The position numbers and the translations under genes were made by a program. A DNA stretch of 64,000 bases from Gammaproteobacteria bacterium. Its GTDB lineage: Bacteria > Pseudomonadota > Gammaproteobacteria > Steroidobacterales > Foliamicaceae. The notes under the pieces are model-generated. The model worked only from the letters and a program-made list of their open reading frames with translations, did no database searches and was not told the DNA's origin. The stretch's first letter is position 1; each line of letters starts with the position of its first letter. The stretch is from the NCBI GenBank assembly GCA_011523505.1, contig WTGP01000018.1, forward strand, positions 486,955 through 550,954. Direction: 5' to 3'. This document shows, piece after piece, positions 57,314 to 64,000 of the stretch.

Positions 57314-57991
57314 CTAACAGAACGCGCCCCCCGCCATGGCGCCGGATACTCTCTGCAGAAACGCCGAGATGTCCGCAAGTTGCGGTCCGCACACCTGGTG
57401 TCCCATTTCGTACTCGCGCCACTCCACGCGGCAGCCCGCGGCTTCCAGTCTTGCCCTCGAATCCAGCCCCAGGCGCAAGGGGAGCACGTCGTCGTAGCGG
57501 CCGTGCGCCGCGAAGCACGGCAGACCGTTTGCCGATGCGCTTGGCTCCAGTGGCTCCAGAGGCGGCAGGAACGTGGAAAGGGCCAGCACGCCGGCGACCG
57601 GCCTGTCGCCCAGCAAGGCGGTGCGCAGGGCGATCGCGCCGCCCTGCGAAAAACCGGCCAGCAAAATTCTGTTTCGGGCAATACCGCGCCGCTCCTCGCT
57701 TCCGATCAGTTCCTCCAGCGCGCGGCAACTCGCGGCTATGCCGTCGTTGTCCATGGGGCTGATGCTGTCGCGCGAAAGAAAGTCGAACCAGGCCCGCATC
57801 GGCATGCCGCCGTTGATCGTGACGGGCCGAACCGGCGCGTTCGGGAACACGAACCGCCATGCGGGCGAAGCGGGAAGTCCGAGTTCCGGCACGATTGGCC
57901 AGAAATCGCCGGCGTCCGCGCCCAGGCCGTGCAACCAGATTATGGAATACAAGGGGTCGGGGCCCGTATCCCGCTCCAGGCAATCGAGCAT
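57314..57991 (-). CDS. Alpha/beta hydrolase, carboxylesterase / lysophospholipase family
   Basis: Small serine esterase of the Abhydrolase_2 family, 225 residues, the usual length. LYSIIWLHGLGADAGDFWPI contains the oxyanion loop; the nucleophile serine is in ILLAGFSQGGAIAL, the acid in AAHGRYDDVLPL and the histidine in YEMGHQVCGPQ. It lies between gltX (18 bp away) and the sodium symporter. No signal peptide, so cytoplasmic. The natural substrate is unknown. Confidence 0.88.
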   Translation of the reverse strand: MLDCLERDTGPDPLYSIIWLHGLGADAGDFWPIVPELGLPASPAWRFVFPNAPVRPVTINGGMPMRAWFDFLSRDSISPMDNDGIAASCRALEELIGSEERRGIARNRILLAGFSQGGAIALRTALLGDRPVAGVLALSTFLPPLEPLEPSASANGLPCFAAHGRYDDVLPLRLGLDSRARLEAAGCRVEWREYEMGHQVCGPQLADISAFLQRVSGAMAGGAFC

Positions 57992-58009
57992 GATGAGTCC
58001 GCCGGGCCC

Positions 58010-59443
58010 TCAGCCCTGCGCGGCCGATCCGGCGGCGGCAATCCGGGCGTCGATATAGCTCAGCGCCACGTCGAGCCGCATGAGCGTCCTGGAGCGCCCC
58101 GCGAGATAGAGCGTGGTGTCGATCGGCGGCGAAACCCCACCGCCGGTAACCGCCACCCGCAAGGGCTGGCCCAGCTTCCCGAAGCCGATGCCCAGCGATT
58201 CGGCCGTTTCCGCAATGCAGGCATGGATGTCCGCGGCGGTCCATTCCGCCAGCCCGGCCAGCGCCGCGCGCACCGCCGCCAGCGGTTCGCGCACCACCGG
58301 TCGCAGGACTTTCCTGGCGGCCTTTTCGTCCAATTCGATCTCATGGCTGAACGCCCATCGGGCCGCTTCCGCCACCCCGGCCAGCGTTTCCGCGCGCTCG
58401 CGCCATGCTTCCGCCACTTCTTCCAATGGCGGGCCGTCCTCCGGATTCAGGCCGATGCTCTCGAGCTGCGACTCAAGACTTTCGCACAGAACTTCCACCG
58501 CCGCCGTCTTCATATGCTGCTGGTTGATCCAGCTCAGCTTGTCCGGGTCCAGCCGCGAGGCCGAGGCGCCCAGCCCGTCCCTTCCGAAACGGGAAATCAG
58601 CTCCTCGATCGTGAAGACTTCCCGGTCGCCGTGCGACCAGCCGAGCCGGGCCAGGTAGTTAAGCACGGCATCCGGCAAGTAGCCGGCGCGCAGGTAGTGC
58701 AGCGCGTCCGTGGCTTCATCGCGCTTGGAGAGTTTTTTCCCGTCCGGCGCCAGCAGCAGCGGCAGATGGCAATACTCCGGCGCGGTCCAGCCCAGCGCCT
58801 GAATGAGCTGCAATTGCCGGGGCGTATTGTTCAGATGGTCATCGCCGCGAATGACCTGCCGCACGCCCATGTCTTCGTCATCGACCACGCAGCTCAAGTG
58901 GTAGGTGGGCGATCCGTCGGCCCGCAACAGCACCAGGTCGTCAAGCTGCGAATTGAGATAGCGCACGTCCCCATGCAGCCAATCCCTGACGACGACCTCT
59001 TCCGTATCGGGGCGGCGAAAGCGAATGACCGGCTTGACCCCGGCGGGAGGCGGCCCCGTTTTGTCGCGCCATCGCCCATCGTAGCGAGGAACCTCGCCCC
59101 GCGCACGCTGCTCCTCGCGCATGGCGGCCAGCTCGTCCGGGGTGCAGTAGCAGTGGTAGGCGAAACCCGACTCAAGCAACTGATGGGCCACTTCGCGATG
59201 CCGCTCGACGCGCGACGACTGCAGCAGCGGTTCTTCGTCCGGATCCAGCCCGAAGCGCTGGAGCGACTCTACCAGCGCCCGTATGTGCTCCGGCGATGAA
59301 CGCTGGCGGTCGGTATCCTCGATCCTGAGCAGGAACTCGCCCCCATGGCGCCTGGCGTAGAGCCAGTTGTAGAGCGCCGTGCGAAGACCGCCCAGGTGCA
59401 ATACCCCGGTGGGGCTGGGCGCAAAACGGGTACGAACGGACAT
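58010..59443 (-). CDS. gltX: Glutamyl-tRNA synthetase
   Basis: Class I synthetase that charges tRNA-Glu; a tRNA-Glu gene is about 14 kb away. The 477-residue protein starts TRFAPSPTGVLHLGGLRTAL (HIGH-type motif HLGG), has RIEDTDRQRS and the KMSKS-type loop KKLSKRDEATDALH, then a helical anticodon-binding C-terminal half. The sequence YHCYCTPDEL lies in the region that binds zinc in some members. ATG at 59443. A second gltX-type gene elsewhere cannot be excluded. Confidence 0.95.
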   Translation of the reverse strand: MSVRTRFAPSPTGVLHLGGLRTALYNWLYARRHGGEFLLRIEDTDRQRSSPEHIRALVESLQRFGLDPDEEPLLQSSRVERHREVAHQLLESGFAYHCYCTPDELAAMREEQRARGEVPRYDGRWRDKTGPPPAGVKPVIRFRRPDTEEVVVRDWLHGDVRYLNSQLDDLVLLRADGSPTYHLSCVVDDEDMGVRQVIRGDDHLNNTPRQLQLIQALGWTAPEYCHLPLLLAPDGKKLSKRDEATDALHYLRAGYLPDAVLNYLARLGWSHGDREVFTIEELISRFGRDGLGASASRLDPDKLSWINQQHMKTAAVEVLCESLESQLESIGLNPEDGPPLEEVAEAWRERAETLAGVAEAARWAFSHEIELDEKAARKVLRPVVREPLAAVRAALAGLAEWTAADIHACIAETAESLGIGFGKLGQPLRVAVTGGGVSPPIDTTLYLAGRSRTLMRLDVALSYIDARIAAAGSAAQG

Positions 59444-59471
59444 CGGCGTAAGGTCGGATTTTCGGCGCTAC

Positions 59472-59501
59472 TTGCGGGCCGCGCAGGCGGCGGTCAATAA
59501 T
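59472..59501 (+). promoter_or_regulatory. Candidate tRNA-Val promoter
   Basis: TTGCGG (59472-59477) and AATAAT (59496-59501) with an 18-bp spacer; the predicted transcription start is a few bases before the tRNA 5' end. It lies in the gap between the divergent gltX and tRNA-Val genes. Confidence 0.45.
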
Positions 59502-59511
59502 ACCCGCCCAC

Positions 59512-59586
59512 GGGCGATTAGCTCAGGGGGAGAGCGCTGCCTTCACACGGCAGAGGTCGCTGGTTCAATCCCAGCATCGCCCACCA
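59512..59586 (+). tRNA. tRNA-Val (anticodon CAC)
   Basis: 75 nt with encoded CCA. Acceptor stem GGGCGAT/ATCGCCC; D arm AGCTCAGGGGGAGAGC; anticodon stem-loop CTGCC-TTCACAC-GGCAG gives CAC, reading GUG; T arm GCTGGTTCAATCCCAGC. It stands alone and converges on the phosphomannomutase gene 14 bp away. Confidence 0.97.
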
Positions 59587-59600
59587 TTCTTCCGCTCCCT

Positions 59601-60959
59601 TTAGTCGGACTGCGATGCTGCGAGTTCGAGTTCGGCGGTTTTTTCGGACAGGAGTTCGGGATTGGCGCGGGTTTCGAGGTTGAGACGCATCAGCGGCTCG
59701 GTGTTCGAAGGCCTGAGGTTGAAACGCCAATCGGGGAAATCGACGGATAGGCCGTCGATGTGGTCCACCAGGGCGCCTTGCGCTGAATAAGAGTCGGAGA
59801 GTCGTTGAATCAGCGGCGCGGAATCCTCGCTGACGGGCAGGTTGATTTCGCCGCTGGTCGGATAGCGCCGGCGGCGTTCGGCAGTACGTTCGGCCAGGCC
59901 CCCGCCCTGCGCGGAAAGGATGCCGGCCATCAGGACCCAGGGGATCATGCCGGAATCGCAGTAGAGGAACTCTCGAAAATAGTGATGCGCGCTGCTTTCG
60001 CCCCCGTAGACGGCGTCCTCTTCGCGCATCCGCTGCTTGATGTAGGAGTGCCCCGCCCGGTTTCGGATCGGCTGGCCTCCGGCTGAGCGCACCTGTTCTT
60101 CGGTATCCCAGACAAGCGTGGGATCGTGGACCACCCGCCGGTCGACGGCGGGCTGGACAGGCAACAACGCGGACGCGAACATGCCGACCGTGTAGTAGGG
60201 ATCGACGAATTCGCCGCGCTCGTCGAAGAAGGCGCAGCGGTCGAAATCGCCGTCGAACGCTACGCCGAAGTCGGCGTTGTTGGCGAGCACCGCGTCGGAC
60301 GTGGCATTGCGGGTGCTTTCGAGCAGGGGATTGGGCACGCCGTTCGGGAAGTTGCCGTCCGGTTCGGCAAGCAAATGAACGATCTCCAGCGGTATGTGCT
60401 TCGAAAGCTTGTTTACGCTGGGTCCGGCGGCGCCGTTTCCGGAGTTGACGACGACCTTCAGCGGGTTCATCGGCAGGTCTTGCACGAATCCGAGGACGCG
60501 GCGGCGCCAGGCGCCAAGTATCTTCGCGCGGCGCCTGCGGCCCCGGGCGCCTCGCGGCGGCGGCGACTCCGCAAGGCGGGCAATCTCGGCCAGCCCGGTA
60601 TCGGCGCTGATGGGACGCGCATCTTCGCGCACGAGCTTCAGCCCGTTGTAGTCGGCGGGGTTGTGGCTGGCGGTCACCATGACGCCCGCCCCGCAGCCGA
60701 GCCGCCCGGTCGCGAAATACACCTGCTCGGTGCCGCACAGGCCCAGGTCGGCCACATCGGCGCCCGCGCGGGTCACGCCTTCGGCCACGGCGTCGGCGAT
60801 ATCGGGGCTGGAGAGGCGGGCGTCGCGTCCCAGCACTACTTCCTTCGCGCCGGTAAAACGCACGAGCGCGGCGCCAATGCGGCAGGCGAGATCGGCGTTG
60901 AACTCCTCGGGGACCCGGCCCCGGACGTCGTACGCCTTGAACGGCGGCTGAAGTCCCAT
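59601..60959 (-). CDS. manB: Phosphomannomutase / phosphoglucomutase (ManB/AlgC type)
   Basis: Interconverts mannose 6- and 1-phosphate (and possibly the glucose phosphates) through a phosphoserine. The 452-residue protein has the phosphoserine loop GVMVTASHNPADYNG, the magnesium loop AFDGDFDRCAFFDE, the sugar-specificity loop YGGESSAHHYFREF and the phosphate-binding RPSNTEPLMRLNLE. The specificity loop reads GESSAHHYF where most relatives have Met in place of the first of the two Ser. ATG at 60959 shares one base with the stop of the Ugd-PMI gene (TGATG). It completes a Man6P to Man1P step in this unit. Confidence 0.93.
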   Translation of the reverse strand: MGLQPPFKAYDVRGRVPEEFNADLACRIGAALVRFTGAKEVVLGRDARLSSPDIADAVAEGVTRAGADVADLGLCGTEQVYFATGRLGCGAGVMVTASHNPADYNGLKLVREDARPISADTGLAEIARLAESPPPRGARGRRRRAKILGAWRRRVLGFVQDLPMNPLKVVVNSGNGAAGPSVNKLSKHIPLEIVHLLAEPDGNFPNGVPNPLLESTRNATSDAVLANNADFGVAFDGDFDRCAFFDERGEFVDPYYTVGMFASALLPVQPAVDRRVVHDPTLVWDTEEQVRSAGGQPIRNRAGHSYIKQRMREEDAVYGGESSAHHYFREFLYCDSGMIPWVLMAGILSAQGGGLAERTAERRRRYPTSGEINLPVSEDSAPLIQRLSDSYSAQGALVDHIDGLSVDFPDWRFNLRPSNTEPLMRLNLETRANPELLSEKTAELELAASQSD

Positions 60960-62662
60960 CAGGCGCGGCCGTAGACGTCTTCGAAACGCTCGATGTCGTC
61001 CTCGCCCAGGTAGTCGCCCAACTGCACTTCCACCAGTTCCGCGGGTTCTTTGCCGGGATTGTGGATCCGGTGCACGGCGCCCAGCGGGATCAGAATGTGG
61101 TCGCCGATCTTCAGGGAATGGCTCTCGCCGTCGCGTTCGGCCACCGGCGCGCCGCTGACGACCACCCAGTGCTCTTCCCGGCGGCGATGGCGCTGCAGCG
61201 ACAGCGTCTCGCCGGGCAGGACACGCAGCCGCTTGACCTGGTAGCCATCGCCCTGCCCCAGCCCTTCGAAACTGCCCCAGGGACGAAACACTTCTTCGCC
61301 CACCGGATGCACGCCGGAGCCGTTGTCCCGGGCGATGCGCTCGCCGCGGCCGATGCCGAAGTAGCGGAAGCCCTTGTCCTTCATCACGTCCGGCGAATAC
61401 AGGTTGCGCCCGTCAAAAATCACCGGCTGGCGGAGTCGTTCCCGGAGCTTGTCTAAGTCCGGCGAACGGAACTGCGGCCATTCGGTCACGATGGCCAGGG
61501 CGTCGGCGCCCCGAACCGCTTCCCCCGCACTTGGCGCATACTCCAGCCCGTCGCGCTCGCCCAGCAGCGAATTGCAGCGCTCGACCGCCACCGGGTCATA
61601 TGCGCGCACGCGCGCACCCTGGGAAAGCAGGAATTCGATCAGCGCCAGGCTGGGCGCCTCACGCATGTCGTCGGTGCCCGGCTTGAAGGACAGGCCCCAA
61701 AGCGCGATCAGGCGACCGGCCAGAGTGTCGCCGAAATGAGCCTGAATCTTCTGTCCCAGCAGCGATTTCTGGCGCTCGTTGACGCGCGTTACCGCTTCGA
61801 CGATCTCCGTGCGGTAGCCGTTCTCACGCGCGGTGCGGGCGAGCGCCGCGGTGTCCTTGGGCAGGCATGAACCGCCGTAGCCGCTGCCGGCGTAGAGGTA
61901 GTTGTAGCCGATGCGCTTGTCCGCCCCCACCCCGGCGCGCACCTGCTCGATGTCGGCGCCTACCAGCTCCGCCAGGCCGGCCAGTTCGTTGATGAAGCTG
62001 ATCCGCGTGGCGAGCATGGCGTTGGCCGCGTACTTGGTCAGTTCGGCCGATTCGCGATCCATCACCAGCAGGCGGTCACGCTTGCGTTGAAACGGCGCGT
62101 ACAAGGCGCTCAGAATTTCGATTGCGCGTTGGCTTTTGGTGCCCACGAGGATGCGCTCCGGGTGCATGAAGTCCGAAACGGCCGCCCCGCCCTTCAGGAA
62201 CTCCGGGTTCGACACCACGTCATATTCGTGGTTCGTCCCGCGCTCGGCCAAAGCGGCGGCGATGCGCCTGTCCACCTCCGCGCAAGTCCCGACCGGCACG
62301 GTCGACTTGCAGGCCACCAGGCGATAGCCGGGCATATGGGCGGCGATCGACTCGGCAACGGCATACACCTGCCTGAGGTCCGCTTCGCCGTTGCCGCACG
62401 GCGGCGTGCTTACCGCTATGAACTGCACCTCGCCGTTTTCCACGCCTTCGCGGACCTCGGCGCTGAACATGAGCCGGCCGGAGTCGAGATTTCTGCGCAC
62501 CAGGTCCTCGAGTCCCGGCTCGTGGATGTGCAGATCGCCTCTTTGGAGGCGCTCCACGGCGGTGCTGTCGATGTCGAGACAAATCACGCTCACGCCGGTC
62601 TCGGCGAAGCAGGCGCCGGTCACAAGGCCGACGTAACCGCAACCGTGAACTGTGATCTTCAT
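60959..62662 (-). CDS. ugd: UDP-glucose 6-dehydrogenase fused to a phosphomannose-isomerase-type cupin
   Basis: Residues 1 to about 440 are a complete UDP-glucose/GDP-mannose dehydrogenase: Rossmann start ITVHGCGYVGLVTGACFAE, SNPEFLKGGAAVSDFMHPER, the catalytic cysteine in GSGYGGSCLPKDTAAL and WGLSFKPGTDDMREAPS. Residues from about 455 to 567 are a type II phosphomannose-isomerase cupin: RPWGSFEGL, LSLQRHRRREEHWVVVSG, ILIPLGAVHRIHNPG and LIEVQ-like LVEVQLGDYLGEDDI. That cupin is normally the tail of mannose-1-phosphate guanylyltransferase (ManC/AlgA). In its metal motif, usually QxHHHRxEHW, two His are Arg. It lies between pgi and phosphomannomutase, which fits isomerase activity. Confidence 0.88.
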   Translation of the reverse strand: MKITVHGCGYVGLVTGACFAETGVSVICLDIDSTAVERLQRGDLHIHEPGLEDLVRRNLDSGRLMFSAEVREGVENGEVQFIAVSTPPCGNGEADLRQVYAVAESIAAHMPGYRLVACKSTVPVGTCAEVDRRIAAALAERGTNHEYDVVSNPEFLKGGAAVSDFMHPERILVGTKSQRAIEILSALYAPFQRKRDRLLVMDRESAELTKYAANAMLATRISFINELAGLAELVGADIEQVRAGVGADKRIGYNYLYAGSGYGGSCLPKDTAALARTARENGYRTEIVEAVTRVNERQKSLLGQKIQAHFGDTLAGRLIALWGLSFKPGTDDMREAPSLALIEFLLSQGARVRAYDPVAVERCNSLLGERDGLEYAPSAGEAVRGADALAIVTEWPQFRSPDLDKLRERLRQPVIFDGRNLYSPDVMKDKGFRYFGIGRGERIARDNGSGVHPVGEEVFRPWGSFEGLGQGDGYQVKRLRVLPGETLSLQRHRRREEHWVVVSGAPVAERDGESHSLKIGDHILIPLGAVHRIHNPGKEPAELVEVQLGDYLGEDDIERFEDVYGRA

Positions 62663-62714
62663 GACTTTGCTATTTTAGGCAGGGCGCGTACGTCTCGATT
62701 GCAACCATCCGGAC

Positions 62715-64000
62715 TCAGTCGTCGAGAAGTTTCGCCAGGGGCGGCTGCGACAGTGGATCGGCGGCGAGACGCTTGGCGTGTTCCACGCCCCACTGGTCGA
62801 AAGGGTTTACGCCCAGCAGCGTTGCCTGCACGAAAACCTTGTGTTCGTACAGCGCGATCAATGCGCCAAGGTGCCATGGATCGAGCCTTTCGAGCAGCAA
62901 TAGGTTCGAGGGACGGCCGCCGGGCAGGGCCTTGTGCACCGCCAACGGATCGGAGGCGATCGCGCTCTGCGGCAGGCCGCGCGCCAGGGCCTCGGCTTGC
63001 GCCAGCATCTGGCGCAGCCCTTCCGAGTGCATTCGCGGATAGGCCCCGCCGCCGTCCCGCACGGCGATAAAGTCTGCGCTGGGCGCGCGCGCGCCCTGCT
63101 GCGCCCATTGCATGATCGAGTGTTGCGCGCTCGAACCGGTAACCCCCAGCAAGGCCGCCACGCCCTTGCCCGTGAGCGGACGGCCGTGCGCGTCGGCGCT
63201 CTTGCCGAGGCTCTCCATTTCCAGTTGCTGCAGATACGCCGGCAGCCACTTCAGACGCGTGTCGTACGGGAGCAGGAGTTGGGTCGAGTGCTCCAGCAGG
63301 GACTGGTTCCAGAACGCGAGAAGGCCCAGCAGCACCGGCATGCCGGCTTCGAGGGGGGCTTCAAGAAAATGGCGATCCATCCAGCGACCGCCGTCAAGAA
63401 ACTCGTTCATGCAGGCGGAACCGAGCGACAGCCAGGCGCTCAGGCCGGCGGCCGACCAGATGGAATAGCGTCCGCCTATCGCATCCGGCATCAGAAACGC
63501 CATGTCGGGTGCGATTCCCCAGGCGGCCATGGCTTCGGCGTTGGCGGAAACAGCGGCGATATGGCGCGCCGGGGCGTCTTCGCCGAGCGCCGCCGTGAGC
63601 CAGTGCCTTGCCGAATACGCATTGGCGAGTGTTTCCGCGGTCGAGAAGCTCTTCGAGCACAACACGAACAGCGTCTCCGCGGGATCGCTCCGCGACAGCG
63701 CCCGCTCGAGCTCGACGCCGTCCATCTCCGCCACGAAATCCACCGGTCGGGAGTTGGCGTCCCCCAGCGCCGAACACAGAAGCCGCACGCCCAGGTCCGA
63801 GCCCCCGATTCCGATATTGACCACCCGCGTGAGCGGCCTGCTCCCGGCGCCCGGCACCTCGCCGGCCCGGAACCGCCGGGCGAACGCGCCCACTCGCTCC
63901 CGCTGCTCGGTCAGCAGCGCATTCACCGGGTTCGCGGCACGCGCATCCGGATGCAGCGCGGCGCGATTCTCGCTTGGGTTGACGACCTCGCCCGCGAACA
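62715..64000 (-). CDS. pgi: Glucose-6-phosphate isomerase, partial (N-terminal part beyond window)
   Basis: Interconverts glucose 6- and fructose 6-phosphate. The frame is open to the window edge; the visible part starts within FAGEVVNPSENRAALH, which matches the family some 80-90 residues from its N-terminus. It shows NIGIGGSDLGVRLL, GGRYSIWSAAGLSAWL, HSTQLLLPYDTRLKWLPAYL and the signature LLGVNPFDQWGVEHAK near the C-terminus. A GTG at 63926 is internal, not the start. The ugd-PMI gene follows after 52 bp on the same strand. Confidence 0.95.
   Translation of the reverse strand, partial: FAGEVVNPSENRAALHPDARAANPVNALLTEQRERVGAFARRFRAGEVPGAGSRPLTRVVNIGIGGSDLGVRLLCSALGDANSRPVDFVAEMDGVELERALSRSDPAETLFVLCSKSFSTAETLANAYSARHWLTAALGEDAPARHIAAVSANAEAMAAWGIAPDMAFLMPDAIGGRYSIWSAAGLSAWLSLGSACMNEFLDGGRWMDRHFLEAPLEAGMPVLLGLLAFWNQSLLEHSTQLLLPYDTRLKWLPAYLQQLEMESLGKSADAHGRPLTGKGVAALLGVTGSSAQHSIMQWAQQGARAPSADFIAVRDGGGAYPRMHSEGLRQMLAQAEALARGLPQSAIASDPLAVHKALPGGRPSNLLLLERLDPWHLGALIALYEHKVFVQATLLGVNPFDQWGVEHAKRLAADPLSQPPLAKLLDD

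Overview
The window is a high-GC chromosomal segment that reads as a Gammaproteobacterium. It encodes lipid A and KDO enzymes (lpxD, lpxA, lpxB, kdsA), BamA/Skp/RseP, an A-type RNase P RNA, CsrA followed by tRNA-Ser, GlnD beside map, and the long gene order from rpsB to eno that is characteristic of pseudomonad-like gammaproteobacteria. Base composition and coding style are uniform, and I see no phage, insertion sequence or CRISPR array. Genus cannot be assigned from this segment.

Region 1 (1-22.4 kb, minus strand) is one long housekeeping block, read in transcription order: rpsB, tsf, pyrH, frr, uppS, cdsA, rseP, bamA, skp, lpxD, lpxA, lpxB, rnhB, dnaE, accA, a DUF1838-type Tat-exported protein, tilS, pyrG, kdsA, eno (cut by the window edge). 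It couples translation factors, UMP and CTP synthesis, envelope lipid precursors, outer-membrane assembly and replication. Two genes usual in this block are missing: dxr (near cdsA/rseP) and fabZ (between lpxD and lpxA, which here overlap by 4 bp).

Region 2 (22.6-32.6 kb): map and glnD run rightward and meet a leftward pair, a DUF2066 protein and a fused CDP-alcohol phosphatidyltransferase-Hda protein. The divergent rightward unit is purM, purN, a DUF3108 protein, dcd and a 3-hydroxyisobutyrate-dehydrogenase-like enzyme. It ends against rnpB, transcribed leftward.

Region 3 (32.7-44.3 kb) is more accessory: two closely similar MFS transporters flank a leftward CydDC-like ABC exporter pair. 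After them come an FG-GAP/ASPIC lipoprotein and a molybdopterin-binding oxidoreductase subunit (IorB-like), and then tRNA-Ser, csrA, an N-formylglutamate amidohydrolase, tRNA-Glu and tRNA-Ala, all leftward.

Region 4 (44.3-57.3 kb) is a glycan-use locus, probably for a beta-glucan. It holds a TonB-dependent receptor whose promoter carries a perfect LacI-type palindrome, then a LacI regulator, a GH3 enzyme without signal peptide, a clan GH-A glycosidase and a GPH symporter, coupled by 1-4 bp overlaps. A facing pair follows: an exported GH3 and a sodium-solute symporter. Uptake across the outer membrane, trimming in the periplasm, import by two symporters and final hydrolysis in the cytoplasm make a coherent scheme.

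Region 5 (57.3-64 kb): a carboxylesterase, gltX, tRNA-Val and a sugar-phosphate unit, pgi (cut by the window edge), a Ugd-phosphomannose-isomerase cupin fusion and a phosphomannomutase. Read together they give Glc6P to Fru6P to Man6P to Man1P, plus UDP-glucose to UDP-glucuronate.

The most unusual items are the phosphatidyltransferase-Hda fusion, the Ugd-PMI fusion embedded in a matching pathway, the LacI palindrome on the receptor promoter, and a sodium symporter with no canonical start codon where homology says it should begin. The only stretch over 300 bp without a protein gene (32260-32691) holds rnpB and promoters.
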